From: Cohnella phaseoli
Lineage (GTDB): Bacteria > Bacillota > Bacilli > Paenibacillales > Paenibacillaceae
DNA length: 64,000 nucleotides
Assembly (NCBI RefSeq): GCF_003386235.1
Contig: NZ_QRDZ01000005.1
Coordinates: 186,001-250,000, forward strand
Reading direction: 5' to 3'
Shown: positions 1-9,782 of the stretch, one piece after another
How positions within the stretch are numbered: the first letter of the stretch is position 1
How the letters are laid out: each line of letters begins with the position of its first letter
The notes under the pieces: generated by a model
The model's database searches: none
What the model saw: the letters and a program-made list of their open reading frames with translations, nothing else
What the model was told of the DNA's origin: nothing
Program-made: the position numbers and the translations under genes

Positions 1-1327
1 CGTGGCGCAAGTAATAAACGATCGAGTGAAAGGAGGCGATATAGCCGCGCAAATCCTCTCCGGTGAGTGAGAACAGGTAGACCTGGTCCTCCCGCATGCC
101 GGCTTCTGTCTGATGGAGGACCGTTTCCGCTGTTGAAATCCTCTGATCAGTAATCAGGAACCACGCGTACAAGATCGCCGCTGTAGGCGATTTGATCAGT
201 TCCTTGAGGGGGAAGGCGTCTAGCGCTTGGAGAAGCTTTTTGGTCGGATGGGAGAAGAGAGACGGGATATCGGCAAGCAAAGCGTTCGTCGCCCGTTCAT
301 AGTTCGAAATAGGCAGCCAATGCCGAACGGCGTCGAGTAGAAGGCCTTCATTTTCCAGCCACGAACCATACCGGTTGTACAGTCGTTCATACTCCGCCGG
401 CTCGGTTTGTTTGAAATGACGGCGCAGGAAATCGGCATATAACGGATGATAACGATAGCGATCGGAGGCCTCTTGGAACAGAAATAGGCCGCTTCCTGCA
501 ATATGCTCGATGGTATTGACCGTCTGAGAGTGTTGCGTTAACGCGAAAGCGAGGTCTGCATCAAAAAAGTCGGGCAGCGCTGTTTGCAGCATAAAGGACT
601 GTATTTGGGGGGATTGCCATAAAAACACGCGATGCAAAAAATAGCTATGCATGTCGGGTACAATCGCGTCGAGGGCTGCGTCCGGCTTCCATCTCTGGGC
701 TCTGCTTCCGTCCAAATACGAAATAAAGCCGTTTACGGCCGGCAACCAGCCCTCGGTTAGATGCTCCAGAGATTGAATGACGCGGTTCTCCAACTCGATG
801 CCGGTGCCTATGCGTACGATTTGCTTCATCTCGACGGCATCCAGCTTCAAATGATCGGAGGTAATAACGAGCAAATCCGAATGAGGAATCCGGGCGTCGC
901 TGAGCAGAGGCGTCACGTCCCTACCTGCAATGTATAAGCGAACGTGCCCAGGGGCTTGGACGATCAGATCCGTCAACATATCGCGAATGTCCGCTTCATG
1001 AATGGCCTCGAACCGGTCAAGGAATAGACGGATTTCATCCCGAGCGTAGAACGATCGTACGACCGCTTCTAAAGAGGGAGGCCCCTCAACTTCCTTTTCA
1101 ACCGGGAGGATCGCAGCCAAGCGATCTAGCAAACGCGCTCGGTCGTTGTCCGATTCCTCCAGCGTTAACCAACCGGTAAAAATTGCGGGAGACGTCGAGT
1201 TTGACCAATCTTTCATAAGCGCCGATTTACCGTAACCTGTCGGTGCGGTAAAAAGTGTTAAGGAGCGATGCGATTCGCGCTGCAACAGTTGCAGGCAGCG
1301 GGAGCGGGGGATTCGAACCATGCGCAT
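1..1327 (-). CDS. MalT/LuxR-type ATP-dependent transcriptional regulator, N-terminal part (partial)
   Basis: The reverse strand is open from ATG at 1327 to the window edge (442 codons, no stop). Near the N terminus a Walker A motif (TAPTGYGKSALMK, about residues 27-39) is followed by a STAND-ATPase region with FLDRFEAIHE as a probable Walker B and by helical sequence like the MalT arm and winged-helix region (e.g. YRYHPLYADFLRRHF). Family members usually run 750-900 aa and end in a LuxR-type helix-turn-helix, so the missing half lies to the left. AGGA about 9 nt upstream supports ATG 1327; an in-frame ATG at 1321 is the alternative. Such proteins bind ATP and an inducer and then activate promoters. 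The inducer cannot be read from sequence. Confidence 0.85.
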   Translation of the reverse strand, partial: MRMVRIPRSRCLQLLQRESHRSLTLFTAPTGYGKSALMKDWSNSTSPAIFTGWLTLEESDNDRARLLDRLAAILPVEKEVEGPPSLEAVVRSFYARDEIRLFLDRFEAIHEADIRDMLTDLIVQAPGHVRLYIAGRDVTPLLSDARIPHSDLLVITSDHLKLDAVEMKQIVRIGTGIELENRVIQSLEHLTEGWLPAVNGFISYLDGSRAQRWKPDAALDAIVPDMHSYFLHRVFLWQSPQIQSFMLQTALPDFFDADLAFALTQHSQTVNTIEHIAGSGLFLFQEASDRYRYHPLYADFLRRHFKQTEPAEYERLYNRYGSWLENEGLLLDAVRHWLPISNYERATNALLADIPSLFSHPTKKLLQALDAFPLKELIKSPTAAILYAWFLITDQRISTAETVLHQTEAGMREDQVYLFSLTGEDLRGYIASFHSIVYYLRH

Positions 1328-1451
1328 GGTCTATTTCCTACCTTTCTTCGCGCATACGATTTCCCAAATTATATCATAATCAAGGTTTGGAGGATGGAAC
1401 AGGCGAGCATCGAAAATGCTTTAGTGGCACACATCCTTTGATTATGGTCGC

Positions 1452-1575
1452 TTTATATGATTTTTCCTACAAACGTTCGTCGTTTGAGCCTGGGTGGAGT
1501 CACTTTGTACGATTATTCCTACAAATGTCCGTCGTTTGAGTCTGATTCGAGCTGCGTTGTACGATTTTCCGGCTA
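1452..1575. repeat. 52-bp direct repeat, about 2.3 copies, with TTGTACGAT...TACAAA core
   Basis: Two full units begin at 1452 and 1504 and a third partial one at 1556 (period 52). Each starts with a TTTGTACGATTATTCCTACAAA-like block in which TTTGTA and TACAAA are inverted arms, followed by a conserved CGTCGTTTGAG block. The gap 1328-1655 holds this repeat and no gene I can support. Similar TTGTACGA blocks recur at 24224-24355. Confidence 0.6.
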
Positions 1576-1655
1576 ACTTCCCGCACGGAAGTTTTTTCGC
1601 TCGGCGTAAACTTTACTTATGACGCAGTCCCCTTGTGCGAATTGAGATCTCTCGT

Positions 1656-3266
1656 TTATCCCCCGTCCACAAGCCCCTTCCGATATTCCCGAGGCGTCAT
1701 GCCTGTAAGCTTGCCGAAAATTTTGCTGAAATAGCGGCCGTCCTGATAGCCGACCATCTCGGCCACCGCCGCAATCGTATACTGATCGTTCTGGAGCAGC
1801 ACTTTGGCGTTCTCGATGCGCACCCGTTCGATGTATTCGGATAGATTTTCGTTGTACACCTGCTTGAATCTGCGGGACAAGTACTCCCGGCTAAGGAAGA
1901 AGCGGCTTGCGATCTCCTGCAGGGACAGCGTTTGACGATAGTGCGTATCGACGAACGCTTTGACGGCGTGGATCGCATTGTGCTCCTGCTGCCGATTCAG
2001 CTTCAACGCCTCGGCGATGCGCATCAGAGCTTCCGTCCATTCTCGGCTCCATTCCGGCAAGGAAATGCTGCCGTCCTTCTCCAACAGGAATAGACGACGA
2101 GGCAGCGGCGGAGGCGGATTATCGCCGGCGTAGTCGAGCTTTTCCAGCAGCCGGTTGTACATCAATTCGAATTCGTACCGCCAATATTTGAGGTGATCCC
2201 AGGTGACGGCCTGAAGCTGTCCGATCGCCTGCATCCAGTTGGTCAGTGCAGTTTCGATCCGCTGCCGATCTCCGCTGAAGACGGCGACGATCATGCTTTC
2301 GCTGTACTCGGCCAGCACGACGCGCTTCTCGGCGGGAGCAGCCGTCTCGACGTAAGGACGAATCCAGCGACCGTCGCCGCTAAACGATACCGAGCGGGCC
2401 GTCTGCAACGCTTGGGAGAAGCCTGCGACGATCCGATCCGGGAACCGCTGAGCCGCGCCGCAGGCAAAATAGAACCGCGCGTCAAGAACGCGGTAGAGCG
2501 CTTCGTTCATCGTTGCGAGCTTGTCCGGCAGAGAAGCGAGATCGCCCGTACACAGCAGCACAATGCCGTAGTTCGGGTCGGTATGCTTAAACGCATAGCC
2601 GTTCTTGGCCGCGCCGAGAATTTCGTTGCAGATGTTGGTCATCAGAAAATAGAGCAGGTCCGGGTTATGCCCGAACTTCTCCATCATGGCGCGCGGCAGC
2701 GGATCGGTCAGCAGCATAACGAGCTGGCACTCGCGCACGTCCGCCCAGCCGAAAGCCGATTGCAGCTCCTCGGCAACGGTTCGATAATAGCCTTCCTGCG
2801 AGACCGCCTTCGTCAGCACCTTGTCCCAATAGACGGGTTTGGTCTGATTAATCTCCACGTTTTTCTGAATCGTTAAGCGACGGTTCTCCTCCGCCTGCCG
2901 CCAAGAGCTGACGGCATTCCGCAGCGCCTCCAGCAGCTCGCCTCGCTGAATCGGCTTCAGTAAATAGTCGAGCCCGCCATGCTTCATCGTCTTGCGAATA
3001 AACATCGAATCGTCGTAACCGCTGACCGCAATGCGTTTGGACTCGGGGGCTTCGGTCTCGATCCACTGCAGCAGCCCGATTCCGTCCACGTTCGGCATTT
3101 TCATATCGGTAAAAATAATTTCCGGTTTCTCGCTGCGAATCAGCTCCATCGCCGCCGCGCCGTCGGAAGCCTCCAAGATGTGCGTGATTCCGAATTCAGC
3201 CCAATTAACAAGCAGCCGGATCGAGTCTCTTACATCCTGTTCATCGTCGACAATCAGCACCTTCAT
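1656..3266 (-). CDS. YesN-type response regulator, AraC family
   Basis: The 536-aa protein has an N-terminal receiver domain (acidic pair DD at 7-8, phosphoacceptor D54 in FTDMKMP, K103 region LLKPIQ) and a C-terminal AraC/XylS double helix-turn-helix (about residues 430-530, signature from SLQEIASRFFLSREYLSRRF to YQDGRYFSKIFGKLTGMTPREYR). The middle portion is the variable linker typical of YesN proteins. It overlaps the end of the histidine kinase gene by 4 nt (ATGA) and has an AAAGGAGGG ribosome site inside it, so both are translated together. It most likely activates the divergent sugar ABC transport genes starting at 5274. Confidence 0.93.
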   Translation of the reverse strand: MKVLIVDDEQDVRDSIRLLVNWAEFGITHILEASDGAAAMELIRSEKPEIIFTDMKMPNVDGIGLLQWIETEAPESKRIAVSGYDDSMFIRKTMKHGGLDYLLKPIQRGELLEALRNAVSSWRQAEENRRLTIQKNVEINQTKPVYWDKVLTKAVSQEGYYRTVAEELQSAFGWADVRECQLVMLLTDPLPRAMMEKFGHNPDLLYFLMTNICNEILGAAKNGYAFKHTDPNYGIVLLCTGDLASLPDKLATMNEALYRVLDARFYFACGAAQRFPDRIVAGFSQALQTARSVSFSGDGRWIRPYVETAAPAEKRVVLAEYSESMIVAVFSGDRQRIETALTNWMQAIGQLQAVTWDHLKYWRYEFELMYNRLLEKLDYAGDNPPPPLPRRLFLLEKDGSISLPEWSREWTEALMRIAEALKLNRQQEHNAIHAVKAFVDTHYRQTLSLQEIASRFFLSREYLSRRFKQVYNENLSEYIERVRIENAKVLLQNDQYTIAAVAEMVGYQDGRYFSKIFGKLTGMTPREYRKGLVDGG

Positions 3267-5071
3267 GTGGATGAGCCCTCCTTTCTGACCGGGATAATCA
3301 AGGTGACGGAGAAGCCGGCCGGCTCCAAATTGCGGACGAGCAATTGCGACTCCTCTCCATTGTACAGCCGCAGCCGGGAGATGACGTTGATCAGGCCGAT
3401 GCTGCCGTCCGAATCGCTATCGGTTTCCCCTTGTCCAATAGTCTCGACAAGCTGCCGCATGCGTTCCGGCGGAACGCCCAGCCCGTTATCTTCGATGACG
3501 ATTCGCAGCGCTTCGTCGTCGCTCCGGCAGACAAGCGTAATTTCCAGCGGCCCGCTGTTGTTTTCGAAGCCGTGTTTAAAGCAATTTTCCACGAGAGGCT
3601 GCAAAATCATTTTCGGCATCTTGAATGCAAGATCCGCCCCCTCGGTCACCATCCGGAAGCTCAGCCGTTCTTTGAACCGTTGTTTTTGCAATTCCAAATA
3701 GGCTTCGACATGCGAGATTTCTTTATACAGCGGGACAACCGACTCTTCCGTGTTCATGTTGTAGCGCATCATCGCTCCGAGCGAGGAGGTCAGCTCGTAA
3801 ATTTTGGGCACCTGATGATGCAGCGCCACGGAGCCGATCGATTGCAGCGAATTGTAAATAAAATGCGGGTTGATCTGCGCTTGCAGCGCCTTAAGCTGAT
3901 TGTTTTTGTTGGCCAGCTCCAGCCGCAGCTCGCGCATGATCAGATTATCGATGGTATCCACCATATTTTTGATCGTATGACCGAGCACGCCAACCTCGTC
4001 GCTGCGATCCGAATAGATGTCGAGCTTCAGCTTGCCCAGCTTGATTTTCTTGATCGATTCGGTCAGTCGTTTGATCGGAGCGGTCAGCTTAACGGAGACG
4101 AACAACGTTGCCGCGATAGCCACGACCAGAAACGACACCAGCAAAATCATATTGATCCGCAGCACCCGCGAGGCGTTGGAGTAAAGGTAGTCGTTCGGAA
4201 TTTGCTTGGCAATCGTCCACACCCGGCCAATTAGCTCAAATTTCTCATAAATCACAATTCCGTGAAAACCGTCATCCTTCCAGTCAAAATAGCCCGATTG
4301 AAACAAGTTGTAGCGAGCGTGCTGCAGCCAGCTATGAGGCGGTTTCTGTCCGATCCACTCAGTCTCGGAGGAGTAGACGGTCGTACCGGTGTCGTCAAGC
4401 AGGTAGAGATGCTCGTTGCCTTTGTCATACAGCATATCGCTCAGGTTGCGCAGCCTGTCCAGCTTAAAGTCAATCGATAGCACCCCGATTCGCTCCTTCA
4501 GCGGGGCGCGATACACCGGACGATGAATCGTCAGCACTGTGTTGACCGGACTATAGGGAAACTCCTCCATCCCGTAGTTATGGGAGACATGCGGCGGCTC
4601 GAAATAAGGATCGTCCTTGTTCAAGGGCTGGACATAATGGCCTTCAAGGCCTGTCTGGCCGACATCGCGCTTCAGAAAACCGTTAATGAGCAAATACGAT
4701 TGATCGGCCAGATCGGAATACAAATACACTTGCTGAACTTCCTTTGCGGATTGCTCGATGGCGTGCAGGCCGGAGTAAAGGTTCCGTTCGACCATGAAGT
4801 CGCTGCGTCCCCGACTGAGAATGTTGTACAGACTGCTGGACTCATGGACATTCGTATAGACGGACAGGGACAGATTGTTCATCTGATTCAGTTGACTGAT
4901 CAGACTGGTCGCGCCCTGGTGTACGATATTGGAGTTTTCGCGGATGGCGTCTTCCTTCAGGGAACGCTTAGTGTAGAAAAAGGAAAGGAAGATGGAGGCG
5001 GCGATCGGAACGATGATGGATATCAACAGAAAAACGCTCAGCTTGTACCGGATGCTGCTGCGGATTTTCAT
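3263..5071 (-). CDS. YesM-type sensor histidine kinase
   Basis: This 602-aa membrane sensor has transmembrane segments near residues 13-33 and 294-316 around an extracellular sensing domain, then HAMP, the His_kinase block with QINPHFIYNSLQSI (phosphorylated His near 400), and a HATPase domain with N-box VENCFKHGF and DNGLGVP. AGGAGAACC lies 6 nt before ATG 5071. It is cotranscribed with the following YesN regulator and divergent from the solute-binding protein gene at 5274; the 200-bp gap should hold both promoters. Such kinases usually sense an oligosaccharide, directly or through the binding protein. Confidence 0.93.
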   Translation of the reverse strand: MKIRSSIRYKLSVFLLISIIVPIAASIFLSFFYTKRSLKEDAIRENSNIVHQGATSLISQLNQMNNLSLSVYTNVHESSSLYNILSRGRSDFMVERNLYSGLHAIEQSAKEVQQVYLYSDLADQSYLLINGFLKRDVGQTGLEGHYVQPLNKDDPYFEPPHVSHNYGMEEFPYSPVNTVLTIHRPVYRAPLKERIGVLSIDFKLDRLRNLSDMLYDKGNEHLYLLDDTGTTVYSSETEWIGQKPPHSWLQHARYNLFQSGYFDWKDDGFHGIVIYEKFELIGRVWTIAKQIPNDYLYSNASRVLRINMILLVSFLVVAIAATLFVSVKLTAPIKRLTESIKKIKLGKLKLDIYSDRSDEVGVLGHTIKNMVDTIDNLIMRELRLELANKNNQLKALQAQINPHFIYNSLQSIGSVALHHQVPKIYELTSSLGAMMRYNMNTEESVVPLYKEISHVEAYLELQKQRFKERLSFRMVTEGADLAFKMPKMILQPLVENCFKHGFENNSGPLEITLVCRSDDEALRIVIEDNGLGVPPERMRQLVETIGQGETDSDSDGSIGLINVISRLRLYNGEESQLLVRNLEPAGFSVTLIIPVRKEGSST

Positions 5072-5273
5072 AGCGGTTCTCCTGTCTGCGGAAGTTGGCT
5101 TTCAGTCTAACACCGCCTCTTTTAAAGTTCAAGGCACCTCACAATCTTACACATTTTTGATCAATATCAGTTGTATTTTCGCAATTGCCGCTCTCCTATA
5201 CTTGAGTTGTACGAAGCGCTCCGGACCTTCCGGGTTCGCCGCGAAGTTCAAAATGAAAAGGGAGAGAATACAC

Positions 5274-6566
5274 GTGAAAAAGACAACATCCTTTGTTTTG
5301 GCAACGATCACGGCATTTGCCGTCCTATTATCGGCCTGTTCGAGTTCCGGCTCCGACAAGGCCTCGACCGGCACCGGAGCCGCTTCGTCGAGCCCCGCTT
5401 CCAGTTCCGACAGCAAGTCGGAGGGTAAGGATGAGATTACTCTCTATACCATCCAGTCTACCAAGCCGGGCTTTCAGGAGTGGCTGAAGGAAGCGGAGGA
5501 GAAAAGCGGCGTCAAAATTAACTGGGTAGCCGCCCCGACCGATTCGGATACGCGTCAGCAGAAGGTTTCGACCATTCTGTCGTCGGGCGACAGCTCGGTA
5601 GATATTTTAGAGGTCAACGACGAGATGGCGACGTCCTTCAAAAATGCGAACTGGCTGGAGCCGCTGCAGGATACCGTTCTGACCGCGGACGTCTACAGTC
5701 AGCTTCCCAAAGGCTATATGGAGGATATGCTGACCTCGTCCAAGGGCGACGTGATCGGCGTGCCGAGCTACTCCGGATACCTCGGCCTATGGGTCGACCA
5801 GAAGAAGCTCGATGAAGTCGGGATGACTTCGATCGAGAACGAAGAGGACTTCGTCAAATTTTTGAAAGCCACGACAAAAGACGGACAATACGGCTACGGC
5901 GGTTCTTGGGAAAAGACGTACGTGTTTAACGAAATCGCGACTTTCGTGAACCTGTTCGGCGGAGACTACTTCGACTGGAGCAACGAGGGCAGTCGCAAAG
6001 CCGTTCAGTTCATGTACGATATGGCCAACACGTGGAAAGTAACGCCGGTCGATCAGATCGCCGACAAGTACGAGCAGATGAATCAGAAGTTCATCGACGG
6101 CAAATACGGGATGGTATTTATGTGGGGCACAGGTACGGATTATGAACAAGCTGGCCGCTACGGTAAAGACCAGATCCATATGATCAACATGCCGCAATTC
6201 GCCAAGCGCAGCATTTTCACCGATTCGTGGAGCTTTGTACTGAACTCGTCTTCGAAAAATAAGGAAGCGGCGACCAAGTTCCTGAAATATGCAGCGAGCG
6301 TAGACGGCGAATTAAGCGGCTGGAAATACTTCGGCAAATATCCGGCAAGAGCCGATGCCGCCGCCAACGAAGCGGTGTCCGGCGATATCAAGGAAGTGTA
6401 CACGCAGATTCAACAGACAAGCGAAGTTCGCGGCCGTCCTATGCTTCCGCAGACGATGGAGTTCATCTCCGAGATGGGCACGCTGTTCCAAAACTACATT
6501 CAGGACAAAATTACGCTGGATGAATTCTGCGCGAAGGCTCAGGAAGCCGTCGAAAGATACAAATAA
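5274..6566 (+). CDS. ABC transporter sugar-binding lipoprotein (family 1 solute-binding protein)
   Basis: I place the start at GTG 5274, with GGGAGAG 8 nt upstream; the reading frame stays open further upstream but that part is not protein-like. The product (430 aa) begins with a lipoprotein signal ending in the lipobox LLSAC, followed by a Ser/Ala/Thr-rich linker and a mature part typical of periplasmic-binding-like family 1 proteins (KFIDGKYGMVFMWGTG, YPARADAA, final MEFISEMGTLFQNYIQD). It captures an oligosaccharide outside the membrane and hands it to the permeases encoded just downstream. No ATPase gene lies in the cluster; as usual for this family, a shared MsmX-type ATPase encoded elsewhere would energise uptake. 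Confidence 0.93.
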   Translation: MKKTTSFVLATITAFAVLLSACSSSGSDKASTGTGAASSSPASSSDSKSEGKDEITLYTIQSTKPGFQEWLKEAEEKSGVKINWVAAPTDSDTRQQKVSTILSSGDSSVDILEVNDEMATSFKNANWLEPLQDTVLTADVYSQLPKGYMEDMLTSSKGDVIGVPSYSGYLGLWVDQKKLDEVGMTSIENEEDFVKFLKATTKDGQYGYGGSWEKTYVFNEIATFVNLFGGDYFDWSNEGSRKAVQFMYDMANTWKVTPVDQIADKYEQMNQKFIDGKYGMVFMWGTGTDYEQAGRYGKDQIHMINMPQFAKRSIFTDSWSFVLNSSSKNKEAATKFLKYAASVDGELSGWKYFGKYPARADAAANEAVSGDIKEVYTQIQQTSEVRGRPMLPQTMEFISEMGTLFQNYIQDKITLDEFCAKAQEAVERYK

Positions 6567-6693
6567 GGCAGGCTCGACAGGCGCGGTTCCGCAAGGCAAT
6601 CGGCTGTAGGCTGATCGAAGCAACGATTGCTCACCCAGCCCTTGCCTGCGAGCCGCCGCTCGCATCGATACTCCAAAGGAAAGGCGCTTTGCC

Positions 6694-7569
6694 ATGTACT
6701 TGAGCAGAAAATATTTGACCCTGGCTTGGGTCCTTGTCCTCCCGGCGCTGCTGATTCGATTGTTTACCACGATTTACCCGATCCTCGAGACGTTCCGAGT
6801 CAGCTTTTACGACATTAAGCTGCTTCGGGGACTGCACGAATTCGTCGGCTTCCGCAACTATATCGATATATTTCACGATTCCAAGATGCTGACTTCGATT
6901 GAGTTTACGGTCATTTTCGTGGTCGGATCGATGATCGGGCATCTTGTATTGGGCATTGCTCTAGCACTGATTCTCAACATGAAGATCAAAGCCCAGAAGG
7001 TGCTGCGCACAATCGTGCTGCTGCCTTGGGCGATGCCGATGGTCGTCATTGCCATGGCTTCGAAATGGGCGTTCAACAACGATTATGGCTTGATCAACGA
7101 TTTCGTACGGTGGTTTAACCCGTCGTTCAGCATGGACTGGCTTATTCATACGAATACAGCTCGCTATGCCGTCATTGCCGTCGACCTATGGAAGGACTTG
7201 CCGTTCTTCGCCATTCTCATTCTCGCCGGCTTGCAATTTATCTCTTCGGACATGTACGAAGCGGCCAAGATCGACGGTGCAGGGCCGATCCGGTCCTTCT
7301 TCCGCATCACTTTACCGCTGCTTTCGAAAAATATATGGGTGCTCAGCATCTTCTTCACGATGTGGAGAATTACTTCCTTCGACGTCGTTTACGCGATGAC
7401 GAGCGGAGGGCCGGGCGAGAGTACCGCGCTTATCGCTTATCGGATAACGACGGAGGCGTTCACGAACCTGAATACGGGCTATGCGGCTTCGATCGCCGTC
7501 GTTCTCTTTATCGTGATGGCTCTGCTCAGCGGTCTCAGCATGAAGGCCGCCAAACGCGTCGATTATTAA
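6694..7569 (+). CDS. ABC transporter permease, MalF/UgpA type
   Basis: 291-aa membrane protein with six predicted hydrophobic segments and the binding-protein-dependent permease EAA loop (MYEAAKIDGAGPIRSFFRIT-like, residues about 188-207) that docks the ATPase. The start ATG 6694 follows AAAGGAAAGG. It lies 127 nt after the binding protein gene and 13 nt before the second permease gene. The GC-rich inverted repeats in that 127-nt gap could serve as an mRNA-processing hairpin that keeps binding-protein levels above permease levels, which is an inference. Confidence 0.93.
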   Translation: MYLSRKYLTLAWVLVLPALLIRLFTTIYPILETFRVSFYDIKLLRGLHEFVGFRNYIDIFHDSKMLTSIEFTVIFVVGSMIGHLVLGIALALILNMKIKAQKVLRTIVLLPWAMPMVVIAMASKWAFNNDYGLINDFVRWFNPSFSMDWLIHTNTARYAVIAVDLWKDLPFFAILILAGLQFISSDMYEAAKIDGAGPIRSFFRITLPLLSKNIWVLSIFFTMWRITSFDVVYAMTSGGPGESTALIAYRITTEAFTNLNTGYAASIAVVLFIVMALLSGLSMKAAKRVDY

Positions 7570-7582
7570 GGAGCGAACGAAT

Positions 7583-8428
7583 ATGGTTTCCAAGTTTTCA
7601 CGTCCATTGATTCTCCGTGGATTCCAGTGGTTGCTGGCAGCCGTTGTGGCGTTTCTCATTCTGTTTCCGCTATGGTGGATTTTCATTTCCTCCATTACGC
7701 CGGCGGGTGAGCTGTTCTCCAAGCCGATCCGGTACTGGCCGCTTCATCCGACGCTGGACAGCTACAAGTATTTGATCGACAACGTCGGTCTGATGAAGAA
7801 AATCGGCAGCACGGCGATCATCGTCGGCGTTTCGATTCTCGTCGGGATGGTGATCTCCGTGATGGCTGCCTTCAGCTTTGCTCGCTTCAAGAGCAGGTGG
7901 TTAACGCTTGCGGCGGCGTTCCTGCTAGCGTCCATGCTTATTCCCGATATCGTCACTGCGCGTCCGCTGTACGACTTTCTGCGTTATGTAAATTTGTACG
8001 ACACGTATTCCGGATTGATTGTTTTGTACATTAGCGGCATATTGCCGTTTACGATTCTCATCCTGCAAAACTATCTTAAGGATATTCCGGTCTCCATTGA
8101 AGAGGCGGCTTCGATCGACGGCTGCGGCTTTTTCCAGTCGCTATATTATGTGACGCTGCCGCTGCTCCGACCGGCGCTGGCGACCGTATGTATCGTGAAC
8201 TTCATAACGTGCTTGAACAACTTCTTTACGCCGCTTTTCTATTCCAACGGCATCTCGGTGCTGTCGACGGCGATTACGCAACTGCCGCTGCGAGACAATA
8301 TGTACGCCGTACCGTGGGATCTCGTCAGCGCGATGGGCTGGATTATCATTTTGCCGATTATTATTTTCGTCGCCGTATTCCAGAAGCAAATCATGGAAGG
8401 CATTATGGCGGGCGGCGTCAAAGGGTAA
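7583..8428 (+). CDS. ABC transporter permease, MalG/UgpE type
   Basis: 281-aa inner-membrane partner of the preceding permease with six hydrophobic segments. The EAA loop is visible as SIEEAASIDGCGFFQSLYYV with the conserved glycine, and the protein ends in MEGIMAGGVKG, the usual C terminus of this subfamily. TAAGGAG precedes ATG 7583. The pair forms the translocation channel of the carbohydrate importer. Confidence 0.93.
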   Translation: MVSKFSRPLILRGFQWLLAAVVAFLILFPLWWIFISSITPAGELFSKPIRYWPLHPTLDSYKYLIDNVGLMKKIGSTAIIVGVSILVGMVISVMAAFSFARFKSRWLTLAAAFLLASMLIPDIVTARPLYDFLRYVNLYDTYSGLIVLYISGILPFTILILQNYLKDIPVSIEEAASIDGCGFFQSLYYVTLPLLRPALATVCIVNFITCLNNFFTPLFYSNGISVLSTAITQLPLRDNMYAVPWDLVSAMGWIIILPIIIFVAVFQKQIMEGIMAGGVKG

Positions 8429-8466
8429 TCCCGTTTAATTATCTCATCTAAAGGAGACTGCACATT

Positions 8467-9576
8467 ATGATCGACAATCCATTCATGGGCGGCCTGACTG
8501 CGCTGCCGCTGCTGAAAAGCGGAAGAAGCCGGGCCATCAACGCGGAAAATCCCTACGGGGAAAAAGGCAAGGGCGGCATGGCCGCCAGTCATCTCGGTCC
8601 TTCCCGCAAAGGCTCGCCTTGTCTGCGGGACGTTGCTGCCGGCGCAACCGTCACTTTGGCGGAAATGGAAGGCCCGGGCATCATCGAACACATCTGGGTG
8701 ACCGTAACCGACCAGACGGAGAAGGATACTTACGTTCTGCGCGATCTGGTGCTGCGGATGTATTGGGACGACGAGACCGAGCCTTCCGTGGAAAGCCCGC
8801 TCGGGGACTTCTTCTGCAACGGCTTCGCCAGAGGCTGTACGGTCAACTCGATTCCGATTGTCGTGAATCCGACGCGCGGCTTCAACTGCTACTTCCCGAT
8901 GCCGTTCCGCAAAAAAGCGAAAATTACGATCGAGAATCAGCACGAGTCCGCGATCCCGGCTTTCTTTTACCAAGTCGATTACTGCCTGCATGACGAGCTT
9001 CCGGAGAATACGGCGTACTTCCATGCGCAATGGAAGCGGCAACGGCTTACCAACAAGCAGGAGGACTACGTCATCCTCGACAATGTGAAGGGCCGAGGTC
9101 AGTACGTCGGGACTTACATGGCGCTGACGACGCTGGAACGGCACTGGTGGGGCGAAGGAGAAGTCAAAATGTTCATCGACGGCGACGACGAGTATCCGAC
9201 GATTTGCGGCACCGGCACCGAGGATTACTTCGGCGGCGCATGGAGCTTTGCCACGCAGAAGGACGGCAAAACGGTCGAAAACACCTATTGCACGCCGTAC
9301 ATGGGCTACCCGTACTACTCGAACCACGACGATCTTGTGCACAACCCGTATCATAACGACGACGTTCCGCCGATGCGCGGCTTTTATCGTTGGCATATTC
9401 TCGATCCGATCCGTTTTTACGAGGATATCAAGGTGACGGTTCAGCAGATTGGCGTGTACAAGAAGGGATTGTTCGAGAGGCAGGACGATGTTGCAACGGT
9501 CGCTTACTGGTATCAGAGCGAGCCGCATCAAACGTTCGCGCCTTTGATGAGCAAGGAAGAGCGTTGGCCGCGATAA
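8467..9576 (+). CDS. GH172 (DUF2961) family glycosidase
   Basis: The 369-aa protein matches the DUF2961 pattern throughout: SRAINAENPYGEKGKGGMA near the N terminus, GPGIIEHIWVT, the metal/substrate-associated stretch CGTGTEDYFGGAW (about residues 242-254) and RWHILDPIRF. There is no signal peptide, so it acts in the cytoplasm on imported sugar. Characterised GH172 members include difructose-dianhydride and arabinofuranoside-active enzymes; the substrate here is not decidable from sequence. The gene starts 38 nt after the permease gene behind AAAGGAGA and closes the ABC operon, implying transport followed by intracellular cleavage. Confidence 0.88.
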   Translation: MIDNPFMGGLTALPLLKSGRSRAINAENPYGEKGKGGMAASHLGPSRKGSPCLRDVAAGATVTLAEMEGPGIIEHIWVTVTDQTEKDTYVLRDLVLRMYWDDETEPSVESPLGDFFCNGFARGCTVNSIPIVVNPTRGFNCYFPMPFRKKAKITIENQHESAIPAFFYQVDYCLHDELPENTAYFHAQWKRQRLTNKQEDYVILDNVKGRGQYVGTYMALTTLERHWWGEGEVKMFIDGDDEYPTICGTGTEDYFGGAWSFATQKDGKTVENTYCTPYMGYPYYSNHDDLVHNPYHNDDVPPMRGFYRWHILDPIRFYEDIKVTVQQIGVYKKGLFERQDDVATVAYWYQSEPHQTFAPLMSKEERWPR

Positions 9577-9635
9577 TAGGGCCTGGAAGGAAGGGAAATA
9601 AACGGTAACGCAATAAATAGGAAGCGAGGGGCAGG

Positions 9636-9660
9636 CCGCTGTTGCAGCGGTTTGCTCCTT
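9636..9660 (+). terminator. weak hairpin after the GH172 gene
   Basis: CCGCTG and CAGCGG pair around a TTG loop and are followed by TTTGCTCCTT. The U-tract is poor, so this may only attenuate transcription into the following binding-protein gene. Confidence 0.35.
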
Positions 9661-9782
9661 ATTGCCGCTGTGTGGGAGTTGACGCTGGGCGGGGCAGAAT
9701 GATTTGCGGGATGCAACGTGTATAATGTAGGTACGAAAAAAATGAAGGCACGGAAAACGGGAAAGAGGGGCGGCAGACACAG

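Noticed and set aside
4992..5273. Upstream extension of the first sugar-binding protein
   Set aside because: It overlaps the kinase gene start and promoter region; GTG 5274 has a ribosome site and starts a proper lipoprotein signal.
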